A stretch of DNA of 64,000 bases, taken from assembly GCF_014202035.1 (NCBI RefSeq), contig NZ_JACHFR010000001.1, positions 124,001 through 188,000 on the forward strand, written 5' to 3'. Source of the DNA: Treponema rectale. Its GTDB lineage: Bacteria > Spirochaetota > Spirochaetia > Treponematales > Treponemataceae. Below, piece by piece: positions 26,211-34,604 of the stretch; the stretch's first letter is position 1; the number at the start of each line of letters is the position of its first letter. The notes under the pieces are model-generated. The model saw nothing but the letters and a program-made list of their open reading frames with translations, was not told where the DNA came from and did not search any database. A program made the position numbers and the translations under genes.

Positions 26211-27466
26211 CATTTACTCGCCCTGATGGAAAACGTCGTGTTGTTGTTACTGGTGGCGGAATGCTTTCAGCATTAGGTGATGACTGGACTGAAGTTTTTG
26301 AAAACCTTAAGGCATTAAAAAATAAAATCATTTATATGAAGGACTGGGATGTTTATGAAGGAATGAATACACGTCTTGCCTGTCCTTATACAAAGGAACT
26401 TCCTTCTTTTCCAAGAAAAAAAATCCGCGGTATGGGACGTGTTGCTCTTCTTTCTCTTCTTGCTACTGAAAGAGCATTTGAATGTGCCGGATTAAAAAAA
26501 GAAGACGGTGAACTTGTTGAAGAACTTCATAATGGAAGAACGGGAATTGCATACGGAAGCTGTATGGGCAGCATGGATTCCATTCTTGATATGTTCAGCA
26601 TGATTACCGGAAACGATGTTTCTAAAATTAATTCTCAGACTTACATAAAGTGCATGCCTCAGACATGTGCGGCCAACTTAAGCGTGTATTATGCCCTCAG
26701 GGGAAGAATCATTACTACAAATACTGCATGTACTTCAGGCAGTCAGTCCATAGGATATGCTTACGAAGCAATTGCAAACGGCATTCAGGACATTATGGTT
26801 GCCGGCGGAGCAGAAGAGCTTATTCCTCCTGATGCAGCAGCTTTTGATGCAATGGGTGCGACGGCATATGATAATGAACACCCTCAGGAAGAACCGAAAC
26901 CTTTTGATGTAAAACGCGACGGACTTGTAATCGGAGAAGGAGCCGGTTCCCTTATTCTTGAAGATATGGAACATGCAGTTAAACGCGGTGCAAAGATTTA
27001 TGCGGAAGTTGCCGGATTCGGAACAAACTGTGACGGAACTCATATCACAAATCCAAATGCAGAAACAATGGCTGAAGCTCTCAGACTGGCTATAAAAGAT
27101 GCAGGAATTTCTTCTGATGATATCGGCTATGTAAATGCTCACGGAACCTCAACAGCTGCGGGAGATATTGCAGAAACTAAGGCTACGTTCAGCGTGTTTA
27201 ACCGGGCAGTTCCTATAAGTTCCACAAAAAGTTATATAGGTCATACCCTGGGAGCCTGCGGATGTGTAGAAGCCTGGATTACCATAAATATGATGAATGA
27301 AGGCTGGTTCCATCCGACGCTGAATCTTTCTGAGGTTGACGGAAACTGCGGAGAACTTGATTATATAAAAGGTGAAGGCCGTCAGATAAAAACTGATTAT
27401 GTTATGAGCAATAATTTTGCCTTTGGCGGTGTAAATACAAGCCTTATCTTTAAGCGTACGGAATAA
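26207..27466 (+). CDS. Beta-ketoacyl-ACP synthase (ApeR-like)
   Basis: 419 residues with Cys175 (N-T-A-C-T-S-G), His312 (N-A-H-G-T-S) and His346 (I-G-H-T-L-G). The four-base ATGA overlap couples it to the reductase. It is clearly different from the other ketosynthase, as in known clusters where one synthase starts or rescues chain growth and the other works as a heterodimer. It is the last gene of the operon; no terminator hairpin follows and the next gene is 51 bp away with its own strong ribosome binding site. Confidence 0.93.
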   Translation: MTFTRPDGKRRVVVTGGGMLSALGDDWTEVFENLKALKNKIIYMKDWDVYEGMNTRLACPYTKELPSFPRKKIRGMGRVALLSLLATERAFECAGLKKEDGELVEELHNGRTGIAYGSCMGSMDSILDMFSMITGNDVSKINSQTYIKCMPQTCAANLSVYYALRGRIITTNTACTSGSQSIGYAYEAIANGIQDIMVAGGAEELIPPDAAAFDAMGATAYDNEHPQEEPKPFDVKRDGLVIGEGAGSLILEDMEHAVKRGAKIYAEVAGFGTNCDGTHITNPNAETMAEALRLAIKDAGISSDDIGYVNAHGTSTAAGDIAETKATFSVFNRAVPISSTKSYIGHTLGACGCVEAWITINMMNEGWFHPTLNLSEVDGNCGELDYIKGEGRQIKTDYVMSNNFAFGGVNTSLIFKRTE

Positions 27467-27517
27467 TTTTAGTTTTGCTTCGGGCAGAACTGGTTTATAA
27501 AAAGGAGGAAAATAATT

Positions 27518-27949
27518 ATGAAGGATTTGAACAGGATTAAGGAACTTTGTCCATCTGCTTATGATTTTATCGTGAATAAAGCACAGTCAGCAGAACCGGG
27601 AAAGTATGAACTTGAGAACGGTGCATATGTGAGCGTACAGGAATATACGACTAAGGCCCGCATTGATGCAAAGTATGAAGCTCATAAAAAATTTATAGAC
27701 ATTCAGATGGTACTCAGCGGTCAGGAAATTATTGCCGTTGCACCTCTTGATAAAATGACTGTAAAAGATGAATACAACGAAACAAAAGATGTAATGTTCT
27801 TTGTTCATAATGATGAATGCACAGACTATCTTCTTCAGTCAGGAGATTTTTTAATTCTTTACCCTCAGGATGTTCACATGCCATGCGTATGTGTAAATGA
27901 AAAGTCTCAGGTAAAGAAGGTTGTCGTAAAGGTACCTGTTGCAGGATGA
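27518..27949 (+). CDS. YhcH/YjgK/YiaL-family protein (cupin-like)
   Basis: 143 residues. V-L-S-G-Q-E-I-I-A near residue 68, the charged F-F-V-H-N-D-E segment and Y-P-Q-D-V-H-M-P-C near 118, with a conserved histidine, match the COG2731 family, related to EbgC. Members are linked to sugar-acid or sialic-acid use, sometimes as mutarotase-like enzymes. AAAGGAGGAAA gives a strong ribosome binding site. It is followed directly by an aldolase gene. Confidence 0.85.
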   Translation: MKDLNRIKELCPSAYDFIVNKAQSAEPGKYELENGAYVSVQEYTTKARIDAKYEAHKKFIDIQMVLSGQEIIAVAPLDKMTVKDEYNETKDVMFFVHNDECTDYLLQSGDFLILYPQDVHMPCVCVNEKSQVKKVVVKVPVAG

Positions 27950-27953
27950 AATT

Positions 27954-28979
27954 ATGCTGTCATTTGAAAGTGATTATATAGAAGGTGCTCATCCCCTTAT
28001 TCTTGATGCACTTGTAAAAAGCAACATGGAAGCTCTGTCCGGATATGGTGCAGACCGTTTTACAAAGTCTGCAAAGACTAAAATTGCAGAAGCCTGTTCC
28101 TGTCCGGATGCTCAGATTGCATTTATAACAGGCGGAACTCAAACAAATCAGATTGTAATTGATACAATGCTCCGTCAGTTTGAAGGTGTAGCTGCTGCTT
28201 CTACAGGACATGTCAGCGTTCATGAAGCAGGTGCAATAGAGTATACCGGCCGCAAGGTTCTTACACTTCCGTCTCATAACGGAAAAATGGATGCTGCAGA
28301 ACTGGATAAATACATAAGTGATTTTTATTCTGACGGAAACTGTGAGCACATGGTTTTTCCGGGAATGGCTTATATTTCTTATCCTACTGAATATGGAACT
28401 CTTTATTCAAAGAAAGAGCTTACTGCCCTCAGTGAAGTTTGCCGTAAGTATAAGATTCCGCTTTATATGGACGGAGCCCGTCTGGGGTATGGTCTTATGA
28501 GCAGGGAATGTGATCTTACTCTTTCTGATATTGCACGGCTGTGTGATGTTTTTTATATTGGTGGAACTAAAGTAGGTGCGTTATGCGGAGAAGCTGTTGT
28601 TTTTACAAAAAATAATATGCCTGCACATTTTGAGCATCTGATAAAAAAACATGGTGCACTCCTTGCAAAAGGCCGTCTTAATGCAATTCAGTTTGATACG
28701 CTGTTTACAGATAATCTTTATTTTACACTCGGAAAGAATGCAATTGACCGCGCTGAAGAATTGAAATCTGTTTTTATACAGAAAGGATATAAATTCTTTA
28801 TTGATTCTCCAACTAACCAGCAGTTTGTAATTCTGGAAAATAAGAAGTTGAAGCAGCTTGCCGAAAATGTAAAATTCAGTTTCTGGGAAAAATATGATGA
28901 TTCCCATACGGTTGTACGTTTTGCAACAAGCTGGGCGACAACATCAGAAAAAATAAGCGAACTTGAAAAGCTGTTATAA
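27954..28979 (+). CDS. PLP-dependent threonine-aldolase-like enzyme
   Basis: 341 residues from the ATG at 27954, five bases after the previous stop; a TTG at 27939 is possible. The order of blocks is typical of the beta-eliminating lyase group: F-E-S-D-Y near the start, T-G-G-T-Q-T-N-Q near 62, H-E-A-G-A-I-E near 95, M-D-G-A-R-L-G-Y near 175, and the PLP lysine in Y-I-G-G-T-K-V-G-A near 207. Low-specificity L-threonine/allo-threonine aldolase is the likely reaction. It ends 20 bp from the convergent small gene. Confidence 0.88.
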   Translation: MLSFESDYIEGAHPLILDALVKSNMEALSGYGADRFTKSAKTKIAEACSCPDAQIAFITGGTQTNQIVIDTMLRQFEGVAAASTGHVSVHEAGAIEYTGRKVLTLPSHNGKMDAAELDKYISDFYSDGNCEHMVFPGMAYISYPTEYGTLYSKKELTALSEVCRKYKIPLYMDGARLGYGLMSRECDLTLSDIARLCDVFYIGGTKVGALCGEAVVFTKNNMPAHFEHLIKKHGALLAKGRLNAIQFDTLFTDNLYFTLGKNAIDRAEELKSVFIQKGYKFFIDSPTNQQFVILENKKLKQLAENVKFSFWEKYDDSHTVVRFATSWATTSEKISELEKLL

Positions 28980-28998
28980 TTTGTCTTACAAATGGAAT

Positions 28999-29217
28999 TC
29001 AATTATCAAAAGGATTCATTCCAAAATTGCTGTTAAAGCCGGAATTGAAATCATTATTAATTGAATCGTTCCAGCCTGGAGTCATGTGAATGCTGCCGTC
29101 TTCAGTGTTCACAGAAAGATCGTTTCCCATGTTCATGAAAAAGTTGCCTTTTGAGTTCATGCCTGTTTTATCACTTATGGGCATTATAAGATCTCCATCG
29201 GTCATATCAAAAAACAT
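28999..29217 (-). CDS. Small uncharacterised protein, 72 residues
   Basis: GGAGGTG four bases before the ATG makes this a credible gene although it is short. The protein is rich in Asn, Asp, Met and Gly, has no transmembrane segment or signal, and ends with a low-complexity N-S-G-F-N-S-N-F-G-M-N-P-F-D-N. Small proteins of this composition occur in gut anaerobes, without known function. It is divergent from a radical-SAM gene, but it lacks an obvious leader-core organisation of a RiPP precursor. Confidence 0.55.
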   Translation of the reverse strand: MFFDMTDGDLIMPISDKTGMNSKGNFFMNMGNDLSVNTEDGSIHMTPGWNDSINNDFNSGFNSNFGMNPFDN

Positions 29218-29329
29218 GCTGCACCTCCATTGTAAATACTAAGCAATTCTTGTGCTTTATATTATAACATGGTATTTTAAATATAGAAATCAAATTACAA
29301 TAAGGTCACATACCGGAGTCATTTGACTA

Positions 29330-29352
29330 TAGTCCCGCTTTTTGTGGGGCTA
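29330..29352 (+). promoter_or_regulatory. Hairpin in the leader of the radical-SAM gene
   Basis: Seven-base stem TAGTCCC/GGGGCTA (one G-T pair) with a nine-base loop, ending 12 bases before the ATG at 29365. There is no U-tract, so control of translation is more likely than termination. Confidence 0.35.
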
Positions 29353-29364
29353 CAGGAATTATAT

Positions 29365-30465
29365 ATGTATGTCACAGAATATTTCAGACGTTTTATTTTT
29401 CGTTGTTACAGAAACAGAGTTATAAAAAAACACGAGCTTAATTATTTATTCTGGGAGTGTACGTTACGGTGCAACCTTAACTGTAAACATTGTGGAAGTG
29501 ACTGCCTTAAAACTTCTGATGTAGAAGATATGCCGCTTGAGGATTTTGTACAGGTGCTTGATGATATTAAGCAGAATAACACTTCAAGGCATCTGACTGT
29601 CTGCATTACGGGAGGGGAACCTCTTTTGCGCACTGATCTTGAAGAGGCAGGTAAACAGATTGTAAAGAGGGGATTCAACTGGGGAATCGTTACTAATGCC
29701 CTTGCCTTTACACCGGAGCGCTTTGCTTCACTATTAAAAAGCGGAATGACTTCCATAAGTTTTTCTCTTGACGGACTTAAAGAGCAGCATACGGCTCTCA
29801 GAAAAAATCCCTGTTCCTTTGAAAGAACAGTAAATGCAATAAAGACGGTCGTAAAGTTTCAGAAAGATAATCCGGGATATTTTGCTTTTGATGTAATTAC
29901 CTGTGTTCATAAAAATAATCTTGAGGAACTTCCAGCCCTCAGGAATTTTTTGATTGAACTGGGGGTTGAGCGCTGGCGGATATTTTCTATATTTCCGTCA
30001 GGTCGTGCTGCAGAAAATAATCTTGCCCTTTCTGGCCGGGAATATGTCCGGCTTATGGAGTTTATAAAAGAAACAAGAAAGTATAAAGATAAAAAAGGAA
30101 ACGGTATCAGGCTGAATTATGCCTGTGAAGGTTTTCTTGGAAAATATGAACTTAAAGTAAGGGATTATTATTTTTTCTGTCGCGGTGGAATAAATGTCGG
30201 CTCCGTTATGTGCGACGGAAATGTAAGCGCGTGTCTTTCTGTACGGGGAAAAGATTTTATTCAGGGTAACATTTATCACAGACCTTTCATGCAGATATGG
30301 AATGAAGAATATAAAAATCTTCGGAACAGAAACTGGGCAAAGAAGGGCAGGTGTGCTTTATGTAAAGAATGGAAGAACTGTCTTGGAAACGGTCTTCATC
30401 TATATAATTCAATGTCTGAAGAACCTGCACACTGTAACCTTCAGATGCTGGCTGAGATAACTTGA
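29365..30465 (+). CDS. Radical-SAM enzyme with SPASM domain, rSAM/lipoprotein system type
   Basis: 366 residues from the ATG at 29365 with AGGA upstream; the TTG at 29323 is an alternative. The 4Fe-4S motif is C-N-L-N-C-K-H-C near residue 34, preceded by W-E-C-T-L-R. The C-terminal third has extra cysteines (V-M-C-D-G-N-V-S-A-C, C-A-L-C-K-E-W-K-N-C), the SPASM arrangement that binds auxiliary clusters. The gene directly downstream encodes a lipoprotein of the type that co-occurs with TIGR04133-like enzymes, so I assign it to the rSAM/lipoprotein system. The modification it makes is unknown. Confidence 0.82.
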   Translation: MYVTEYFRRFIFRCYRNRVIKKHELNYLFWECTLRCNLNCKHCGSDCLKTSDVEDMPLEDFVQVLDDIKQNNTSRHLTVCITGGEPLLRTDLEEAGKQIVKRGFNWGIVTNALAFTPERFASLLKSGMTSISFSLDGLKEQHTALRKNPCSFERTVNAIKTVVKFQKDNPGYFAFDVITCVHKNNLEELPALRNFLIELGVERWRIFSIFPSGRAAENNLALSGREYVRLMEFIKETRKYKDKKGNGIRLNYACEGFLGKYELKVRDYYFFCRGGINVGSVMCDGNVSACLSVRGKDFIQGNIYHRPFMQIWNEEYKNLRNRNWAKKGRCALCKEWKNCLGNGLHLYNSMSEEPAHCNLQMLAEIT

Positions 30466-30529
30466 AGTTTTTTATTCATTGTATTAAAATTTTATTAAGA
30501 AATCTTTAAGAATAAAATCTGGAGTTTTT

Positions 30530-30937
30530 ATGAAAAACAATATAAATAAAATTACCTGGACATGGAAAAAAATATCCGCTTCGATACTTGCTGTTTTGGG
30601 AATCGGTACCCTGACTTCATGTTATGGAGTAGTGGAAAGTTACAATACGGTTTATGGTAAGGTCTCAGGAGATTCGGATGGGGACGGAGTAAATGAGCCT
30701 GTCGGTGGAATTAAAATAGACTTTGTTTCTGATAATGAAACAGTTGCTTCTTCCTATTCTTCCATGGATGGTGAGTATTATATTGATATTGATGACAGTT
30801 TCAGCTCTAAGGGAAAACTTGTGTTTACTGATGTAGACGGAGAAAAAAACGGAAAGTGGAAGACTTTGGAAAAAGAAATAAATCTTGATACTGACGATAT
30901 CTGCAAATTTGATGTAACTCTTGATTCCGACGAATAA
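30530..30937 (+). CDS. Lipoprotein partner of the radical-SAM enzyme (TIGR04134-like)
   Basis: 135 residues. A basic N-terminus with two tryptophans precedes the hydrophobic stretch and the lipobox L-T-S-C-Y-G (Cys31). The mature part has one carboxypeptidase-regulatory-like beta domain: V-Y-G-K-V-S, P-V-G-G-I-K-I, S-S-M-D-G-E-Y-Y and D-V-D-G-E-K-N-G. The C-Y-G start of the mature protein and P-V-x-G-I are what I remember of the lipoprotein family always found beside these enzymes. GGAG lies upstream. It is likely the substrate or the co-factor of the preceding radical-SAM protein. Confidence 0.75.
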   Translation: MKNNINKITWTWKKISASILAVLGIGTLTSCYGVVESYNTVYGKVSGDSDGDGVNEPVGGIKIDFVSDNETVASSYSSMDGEYYIDIDDSFSSKGKLVFTDVDGEKNGKWKTLEKEINLDTDDICKFDVTLDSDE

Positions 30938-30983
30938 AAAAAAACTTGCGCGATTTAAATTCCTGCCTTAAAATATCTTTATT

Positions 30984-31011
30984 GGAAACCGATTTTTAAA
31001 AACTGGTTTCC
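30984..31011. terminator. Imperfect hairpin between lipoprotein and lipase genes
   Basis: GGAAACC (30984-30990) pairs with GGTTTCC (31005-31011), and an inner A/T-rich stem extends it. It is followed by TATAAT at 31013-31018, so the hairpin could end the upstream transcript just before a new promoter for the lipase gene. Confidence 0.4.
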
Positions 31012-31058
31012 GTATAATTCATTATGTTTTATGAAATTCTTAAGGAGGAATTTAAAAC

Positions 31059-31865
31059 ATGAAAAGGTTGGTAGGATTTTTTTTAACTGCTGTGGGTGTT
31101 ATTGCCCTGCTTGCTTCCTGCAGTCCTGTTGTTGAGGAAGAGGATTCTTATGGAAGCGGACTTTCCCTTCGTTCTGTTTATACTGCTAATACAGAAACTT
31201 ACACAATGGCTCCGGAAATTTATGATGTTGTCGGTCTTGGCTACAACAATGGAGAAAAAGGTCCTGTAAGCATTACGGAGGGAGTACTTAAAGTTTCGTC
31301 TTCATCAGAAAAAGTTTATCTTGTTGCTTTATCCGGAACGGAATTTGTAATGAATCAGTCTACGGGACTTATTACGGATCTTCTTTCTGGCTTTAATCTT
31401 AATAGTCCTTATTTAAAAAGGGTTGTCAGCGCTATCTGTAATAATGTGCCGGAAGGTTCAAATCTTATGCTTTCAGGTCACAGTCTTGGAGGAATGATTG
31501 CACAGCAGGTTGCGGCAAATAAGGAAATAAAGCAAAAGTATAATGTTCTTTATACTGTTACTTTCGGTTCGCCGCTTCTGTCTGCAGGTTCAAGGGAAGG
31601 TACTGTAAAAAGACTGGGGGATACTGCAGATGTAATTCCTTATGCCAGCGGAAGTCTTATTAATAATACTATCTGGGCAATTGCAGGTCTTAACAGGGAA
31701 TCAGGCGGATATAAGTTTGCATCAGAAGATGCTCATGTTAAAAGTTATGCCAGAACCGACGTATGGGGTGCCTACGATGTAACTGGTACAAAGAATGGAA
31801 AAGCTGTGCTTACGGTTGATCTTGATACAAGAAAGTTCTATCAGGCTCCGGTATTTGGAAATTAA
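31059..31865 (+). CDS. Lipase-like lipoprotein (class 3 lipase fold)
   Basis: 268 residues. The lipobox is L-L-A-S-C (Cys21). The nucleophile elbow is G-H-S-L-G-G near residue 142, followed by V-T-F-G-S-P as in fungal-type class 3 lipases. An aspartate (D-V-I-P-Y) near 193 and a histidine near 227 are candidates for the rest of the triad. It is probably anchored in the outer membrane and hydrolyses lipids or esters outside the cytoplasm. AAGGAGGAA provides a strong ribosome binding site. Confidence 0.82.
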   Translation: MKRLVGFFLTAVGVIALLASCSPVVEEEDSYGSGLSLRSVYTANTETYTMAPEIYDVVGLGYNNGEKGPVSITEGVLKVSSSSEKVYLVALSGTEFVMNQSTGLITDLLSGFNLNSPYLKRVVSAICNNVPEGSNLMLSGHSLGGMIAQQVAANKEIKQKYNVLYTVTFGSPLLSAGSREGTVKRLGDTADVIPYASGSLINNTIWAIAGLNRESGGYKFASEDAHVKSYARTDVWGAYDVTGTKNGKAVLTVDLDTRKFYQAPVFGN

Positions 31866-31881
31866 TTGAAATAAAAAAAAT

Positions 31882-32050
31882 CACCTTGGCTTGCGCCAAG
31901 GTGGTCGAGTTTTACTTGCGTAAAACTCGCAGCCTTATATTACAATACTGGTTTCATTGCGGTCCTTTCAACTTGGCTTGCGCCAAGTTGGACGAGTTTA
32001 TGCTTTGCATAAACTCGCAAGCTTATATTACAATACTGGTTTCATTGCTG
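31882..32050. repeat. Two tandem copies of an 87-bp double-hairpin module including the ilvC 3' end
   Basis: Each copy has a nine-base stem with a TTGC loop (31882-31903 and 31969-31990), then a 10- or 11-base stem (31906-31929 and 31993-32017), then the same 21 bases TTACAATACTGGTTTCATTGC, which in the second copy are the last codons of ilvC. The stems differ between copies, but the changes are paired. The module likely ends transcription of both ilvC and the lipase gene. Confidence 0.8.
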
Positions 32051-33506
32051 TCATGTAAGCACGGAGCTTGCGGCCTACTACTTCAATCGGGTGATTGCGG
32101 ATTTCGGCATTTACTTCTACAAGCTGAGTGTTAGGAACGCTGTTGCTCTTTACGCTGAGACCCTTTCCGATTACTTCAGTTGTAAGTTTAGGCATAAGGT
32201 CTTTTGCCATCATAGGAGCTGCTACGCGGCTGAAAAGATAGCATCCGTATTCTGCTGTATCAGAAATAACACGGTTCATTTCATAAAGGCGCTTGCGGTC
32301 AATAAGGTTTGCAATAAGAGGAACTTCATGAAGTGATTCATAGTAAGCTGATTCAGGTTTGATACCTGCGTCTACCATTGTTTCAAATGCAAGTTCGCAT
32401 CCTGCTTTAACCATTGCAACCATAAGAATACCCTTGTCAAAGTATTCCTGTTCAGTGATTTCTTCGTCTGATTCCTTTGTTGATTCAAACGGAAGCTTTC
32501 CTGTTTCTTCACGCCATGTAAGAAGATCTTTGTCTCCGGCTTTCCAGTCTTCCATCATTGTAGAAGAGAATTTTCCAGAAATGATGTCGTCCATGTGCTT
32601 CTGATAAAGTGGAGTAAGGAGAGTCTTGATTTCTTTAGAAAGTTCGTTAGCCTTGATTTTTGCAGGGTTAGAAAGGCGGTCCATCATGTTAGTGATTCCA
32701 CCCCATTTAAGAGCTTCAGAAATTACGTTCCATCCGTGCATCAGAAGTTTTGTAGCATATTCAGGGGCAATTCCCTCTGCAACCATCTTGTCATAGCATA
32801 CGATTGTTCCAGCCTGGAGCATACCGCAGAGAATTGTCTGTTCACCCATAAGGTCTGACTTAACTTCTGCAACAAATGATGATTCAAGAACACCTGCTTT
32901 GCTTCCGCCCATACCTACAGCAAGAGCTTTTGCAATAGCCCAGCCTTTTCCTTCAGGATCGTTTGCAGGGTGAACGGCGATAAGGTCAGGTACACCGAAT
33001 CCGCGCTGGAATTCATGATAAACTTCTGTTCCCGGTCCTTTTGGAGCACACATTACAACAGTGATGTCCGGACGAATCTGCATTCCTTCTTCAATCATGT
33101 TGAAGCCGTGTGAGTACCAGAGGGCAGAGCCTTTCTTCATTCTCTTCATAACTTCTGTGATTACAGGAGTGTGCTGCTTATCAGGAGTAAGGTTTCCTAC
33201 AAGGTCAGCCGTAGGAATGAGTTCATCATATGTTCCTACTTTGAATCCGTTTTCCGTAGCGTTTTTCCATGACTGGCGTTTTTCTGCAATTGCTGAATCG
33301 CGGAGTGCATATGAAACATCAAGACCTGAGTCACGAAGACACATACCCTGATTTAAACCCTGGGCACCGCATCCTACGATTACAATTTTCTTTCCCTGAA
33401 GAGCTTTTACTCCGTCAGCGAATTCTTCTTTTGCCATTGAGCGGCAGTGTCCCAGCTGAAGACGTGCTTCACGCCATGGAATAGAATTAAAATAGTTGTT
33501 TCCCAT
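32028..33506 (-). CDS. ilvC: Ketol-acid reductoisomerase, class II (long form)
   Basis: 492 residues, the length of the long, enterobacterial-type enzyme rather than the 330-residue short form. The NADPH-binding [13 protein letters not shown] is near residue 39, the metal-binding D-L-M-G-E-Q-T near 217 and an E-x3-E pair further on; the second all-helical repeat is present. It converts acetolactate to dihydroxyisovalerate in branched-chain amino-acid synthesis. AGAGGTTT precedes the ATG. Two matching palindromes lie at the promoter. No other ilv gene is adjacent. Confidence 0.95.
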   Translation of the reverse strand: MGNNYFNSIPWREARLQLGHCRSMAKEEFADGVKALQGKKIVIVGCGAQGLNQGMCLRDSGLDVSYALRDSAIAEKRQSWKNATENGFKVGTYDELIPTADLVGNLTPDKQHTPVITEVMKRMKKGSALWYSHGFNMIEEGMQIRPDITVVMCAPKGPGTEVYHEFQRGFGVPDLIAVHPANDPEGKGWAIAKALAVGMGGSKAGVLESSFVAEVKSDLMGEQTILCGMLQAGTIVCYDKMVAEGIAPEYATKLLMHGWNVISEALKWGGITNMMDRLSNPAKIKANELSKEIKTLLTPLYQKHMDDIISGKFSSTMMEDWKAGDKDLLTWREETGKLPFESTKESDEEITEQEYFDKGILMVAMVKAGCELAFETMVDAGIKPESAYYESLHEVPLIANLIDRKRLYEMNRVISDTAEYGCYLFSRVAAPMMAKDLMPKLTTEVIGKGLSVKSNSVPNTQLVEVNAEIRNHPIEVVGRKLRAYMTAMKPVL

Positions 33507-33578
33507 TTTGTAAACCTCTTTGTATTTTATTAGCGTAACTACTATGCCGTATTTACGACTCAGTTTTTTCAGTTACGT

Positions 33579-33607
33579 ATTATAGAGGCAATGCAACGTT
33601 GCGTAAA
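33579..33607 (-). promoter_or_regulatory. ilvC promoter overlapped by an operator-like palindrome
   Basis: On the minus strand, TTTACG (33607-33602), 17-bp spacer and TATAAT (33584-33579). The palindrome GCAACGTTGC (33593-33602) fills the spacer and touches the -35 box, the position expected of a repressor site. Confidence 0.55.
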
Positions 33608-33623
33608 GTGAAATCATTTTCAT

Positions 33624-33634
33624 ACAACGTTGCA
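33624..33634. promoter_or_regulatory. Second operator-like palindrome upstream of ilvC
   Basis: ACAACGTTGCA centred 31 bp from the first palindrome, three helical turns, so both sites face the same side of the DNA. The core CAACGTTG is identical in both. The shape suggests a LacI-type or similar dimeric regulator. Confidence 0.5.
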
Positions 33635-33655
33635 TAAAATGCAATAATGAGTTAT

Positions 33656-34594
33656 TTACCTTGCTATGTATTCTTCCAGAGCGTCGAGGTCCTGACTTGT
33701 GTAGAGATTTACCGGAATTTCTACAATGCGTTCAACGTCTTTTCCTTTTATTGTGTTCAGGGCATTTTCCAGCGCAGTATAACCCATAAGATATGGATTC
33801 TGTACCGAAACTGCAAGAACTTTTGAATTTGGCCTCAGCATCTCAAGGGCAATACTTTTTGTAAGGTCAGTTCCGCAAATGAGTATATCTGTACGCTCCA
33901 TTTCTTTTAGAGTTTGTAAGCAGGCGCTAAGGGTAGTCTGGTTCCAGCACCATATGAGCTGAATGTCCGGATGATCATTAAGAAGTGTTCTTACGTTTCG
34001 TTTGGTTTCTTCTGTAAGTTCACTGTTGATTTCTGCCTTTACGATAATTTTTTTAGAATCAACAAGAGACTGTACTGCAGATTTAAATCCGTTGCAGCGT
34101 TCCTTTGCAATTGTATAGGAATTATTTGTTATGAATGCAGCCTTAACTTCTGAAAGCTTGTGTTCGTTTACATATTCCTTCAGATAGGTTCCGGTAATCT
34201 CTCCCAGTTTCTGTGAATTGACAATAACTTCACTGTCTACAGGGTAATTTACGAAGGTGTTCCAGGTAACGACTTTTACGCCGTGTTTTTTTAGAAAATC
34301 TATTGCAGGAACGCTTTTTGTGTAATCAATCGGGCTTATTATGACTGCCTTGATATGGGATTTTACAAGTTTTTCTGCAAGCTGGAATTCCATGCCGGTA
34401 TCATAATATGAGTTATAACTTATAAATTTTATATGGTTTTCTGAAGATGCGTCTTCCATTCCCTGTATGCCTTCCTGAAACCATTCAATATTCGAATCAA
34501 AGCATATGGACGCTATGAGGGCATTCTGTTTTTTACAGGAAACTGCAAGAGTCTGGATAATGCAGACGGTAAGCAGCAGAAATATTCTTTTCAT
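33656..34594 (-). CDS. Sugar-binding periplasmic-type lipoprotein (PBP1 family)
   Basis: 312 residues from the ATG at 34594, with AAGGAGA five bases before it; the longer frame from 34723 is inside the upstream gene. The lipobox is L-A-V-S-C (Cys21). The remainder has the RbsB-like pattern: I-A-S-I-C-F-D-S-N-I, a V-I-I-S-P-I-D segment near 94, and V-N-S-Q-K-L-G-E-I-T-G near 130. No ABC permease or ATPase is nearby. It starts 10 bases after the diguanylate cyclase gene, so it more likely senses a ligand for that enzyme than feeds a transporter. Confidence 0.82.
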   Translation of the reverse strand: MKRIFLLLTVCIIQTLAVSCKKQNALIASICFDSNIEWFQEGIQGMEDASSENHIKFISYNSYYDTGMEFQLAEKLVKSHIKAVIISPIDYTKSVPAIDFLKKHGVKVVTWNTFVNYPVDSEVIVNSQKLGEITGTYLKEYVNEHKLSEVKAAFITNNSYTIAKERCNGFKSAVQSLVDSKKIIVKAEINSELTEETKRNVRTLLNDHPDIQLIWCWNQTTLSACLQTLKEMERTDILICGTDLTKSIALEMLRPNSKVLAVSVQNPYLMGYTALENALNTIKGKDVERIVEIPVNLYTSQDLDALEEYIAR

Positions 34595-34604
34595 TACCGT
34601 CTCC

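Noticed and set aside
31886-32134. 82-residue open frame after the lipase gene
   Set aside because: It runs through the double hairpins and antisense to ilvC.
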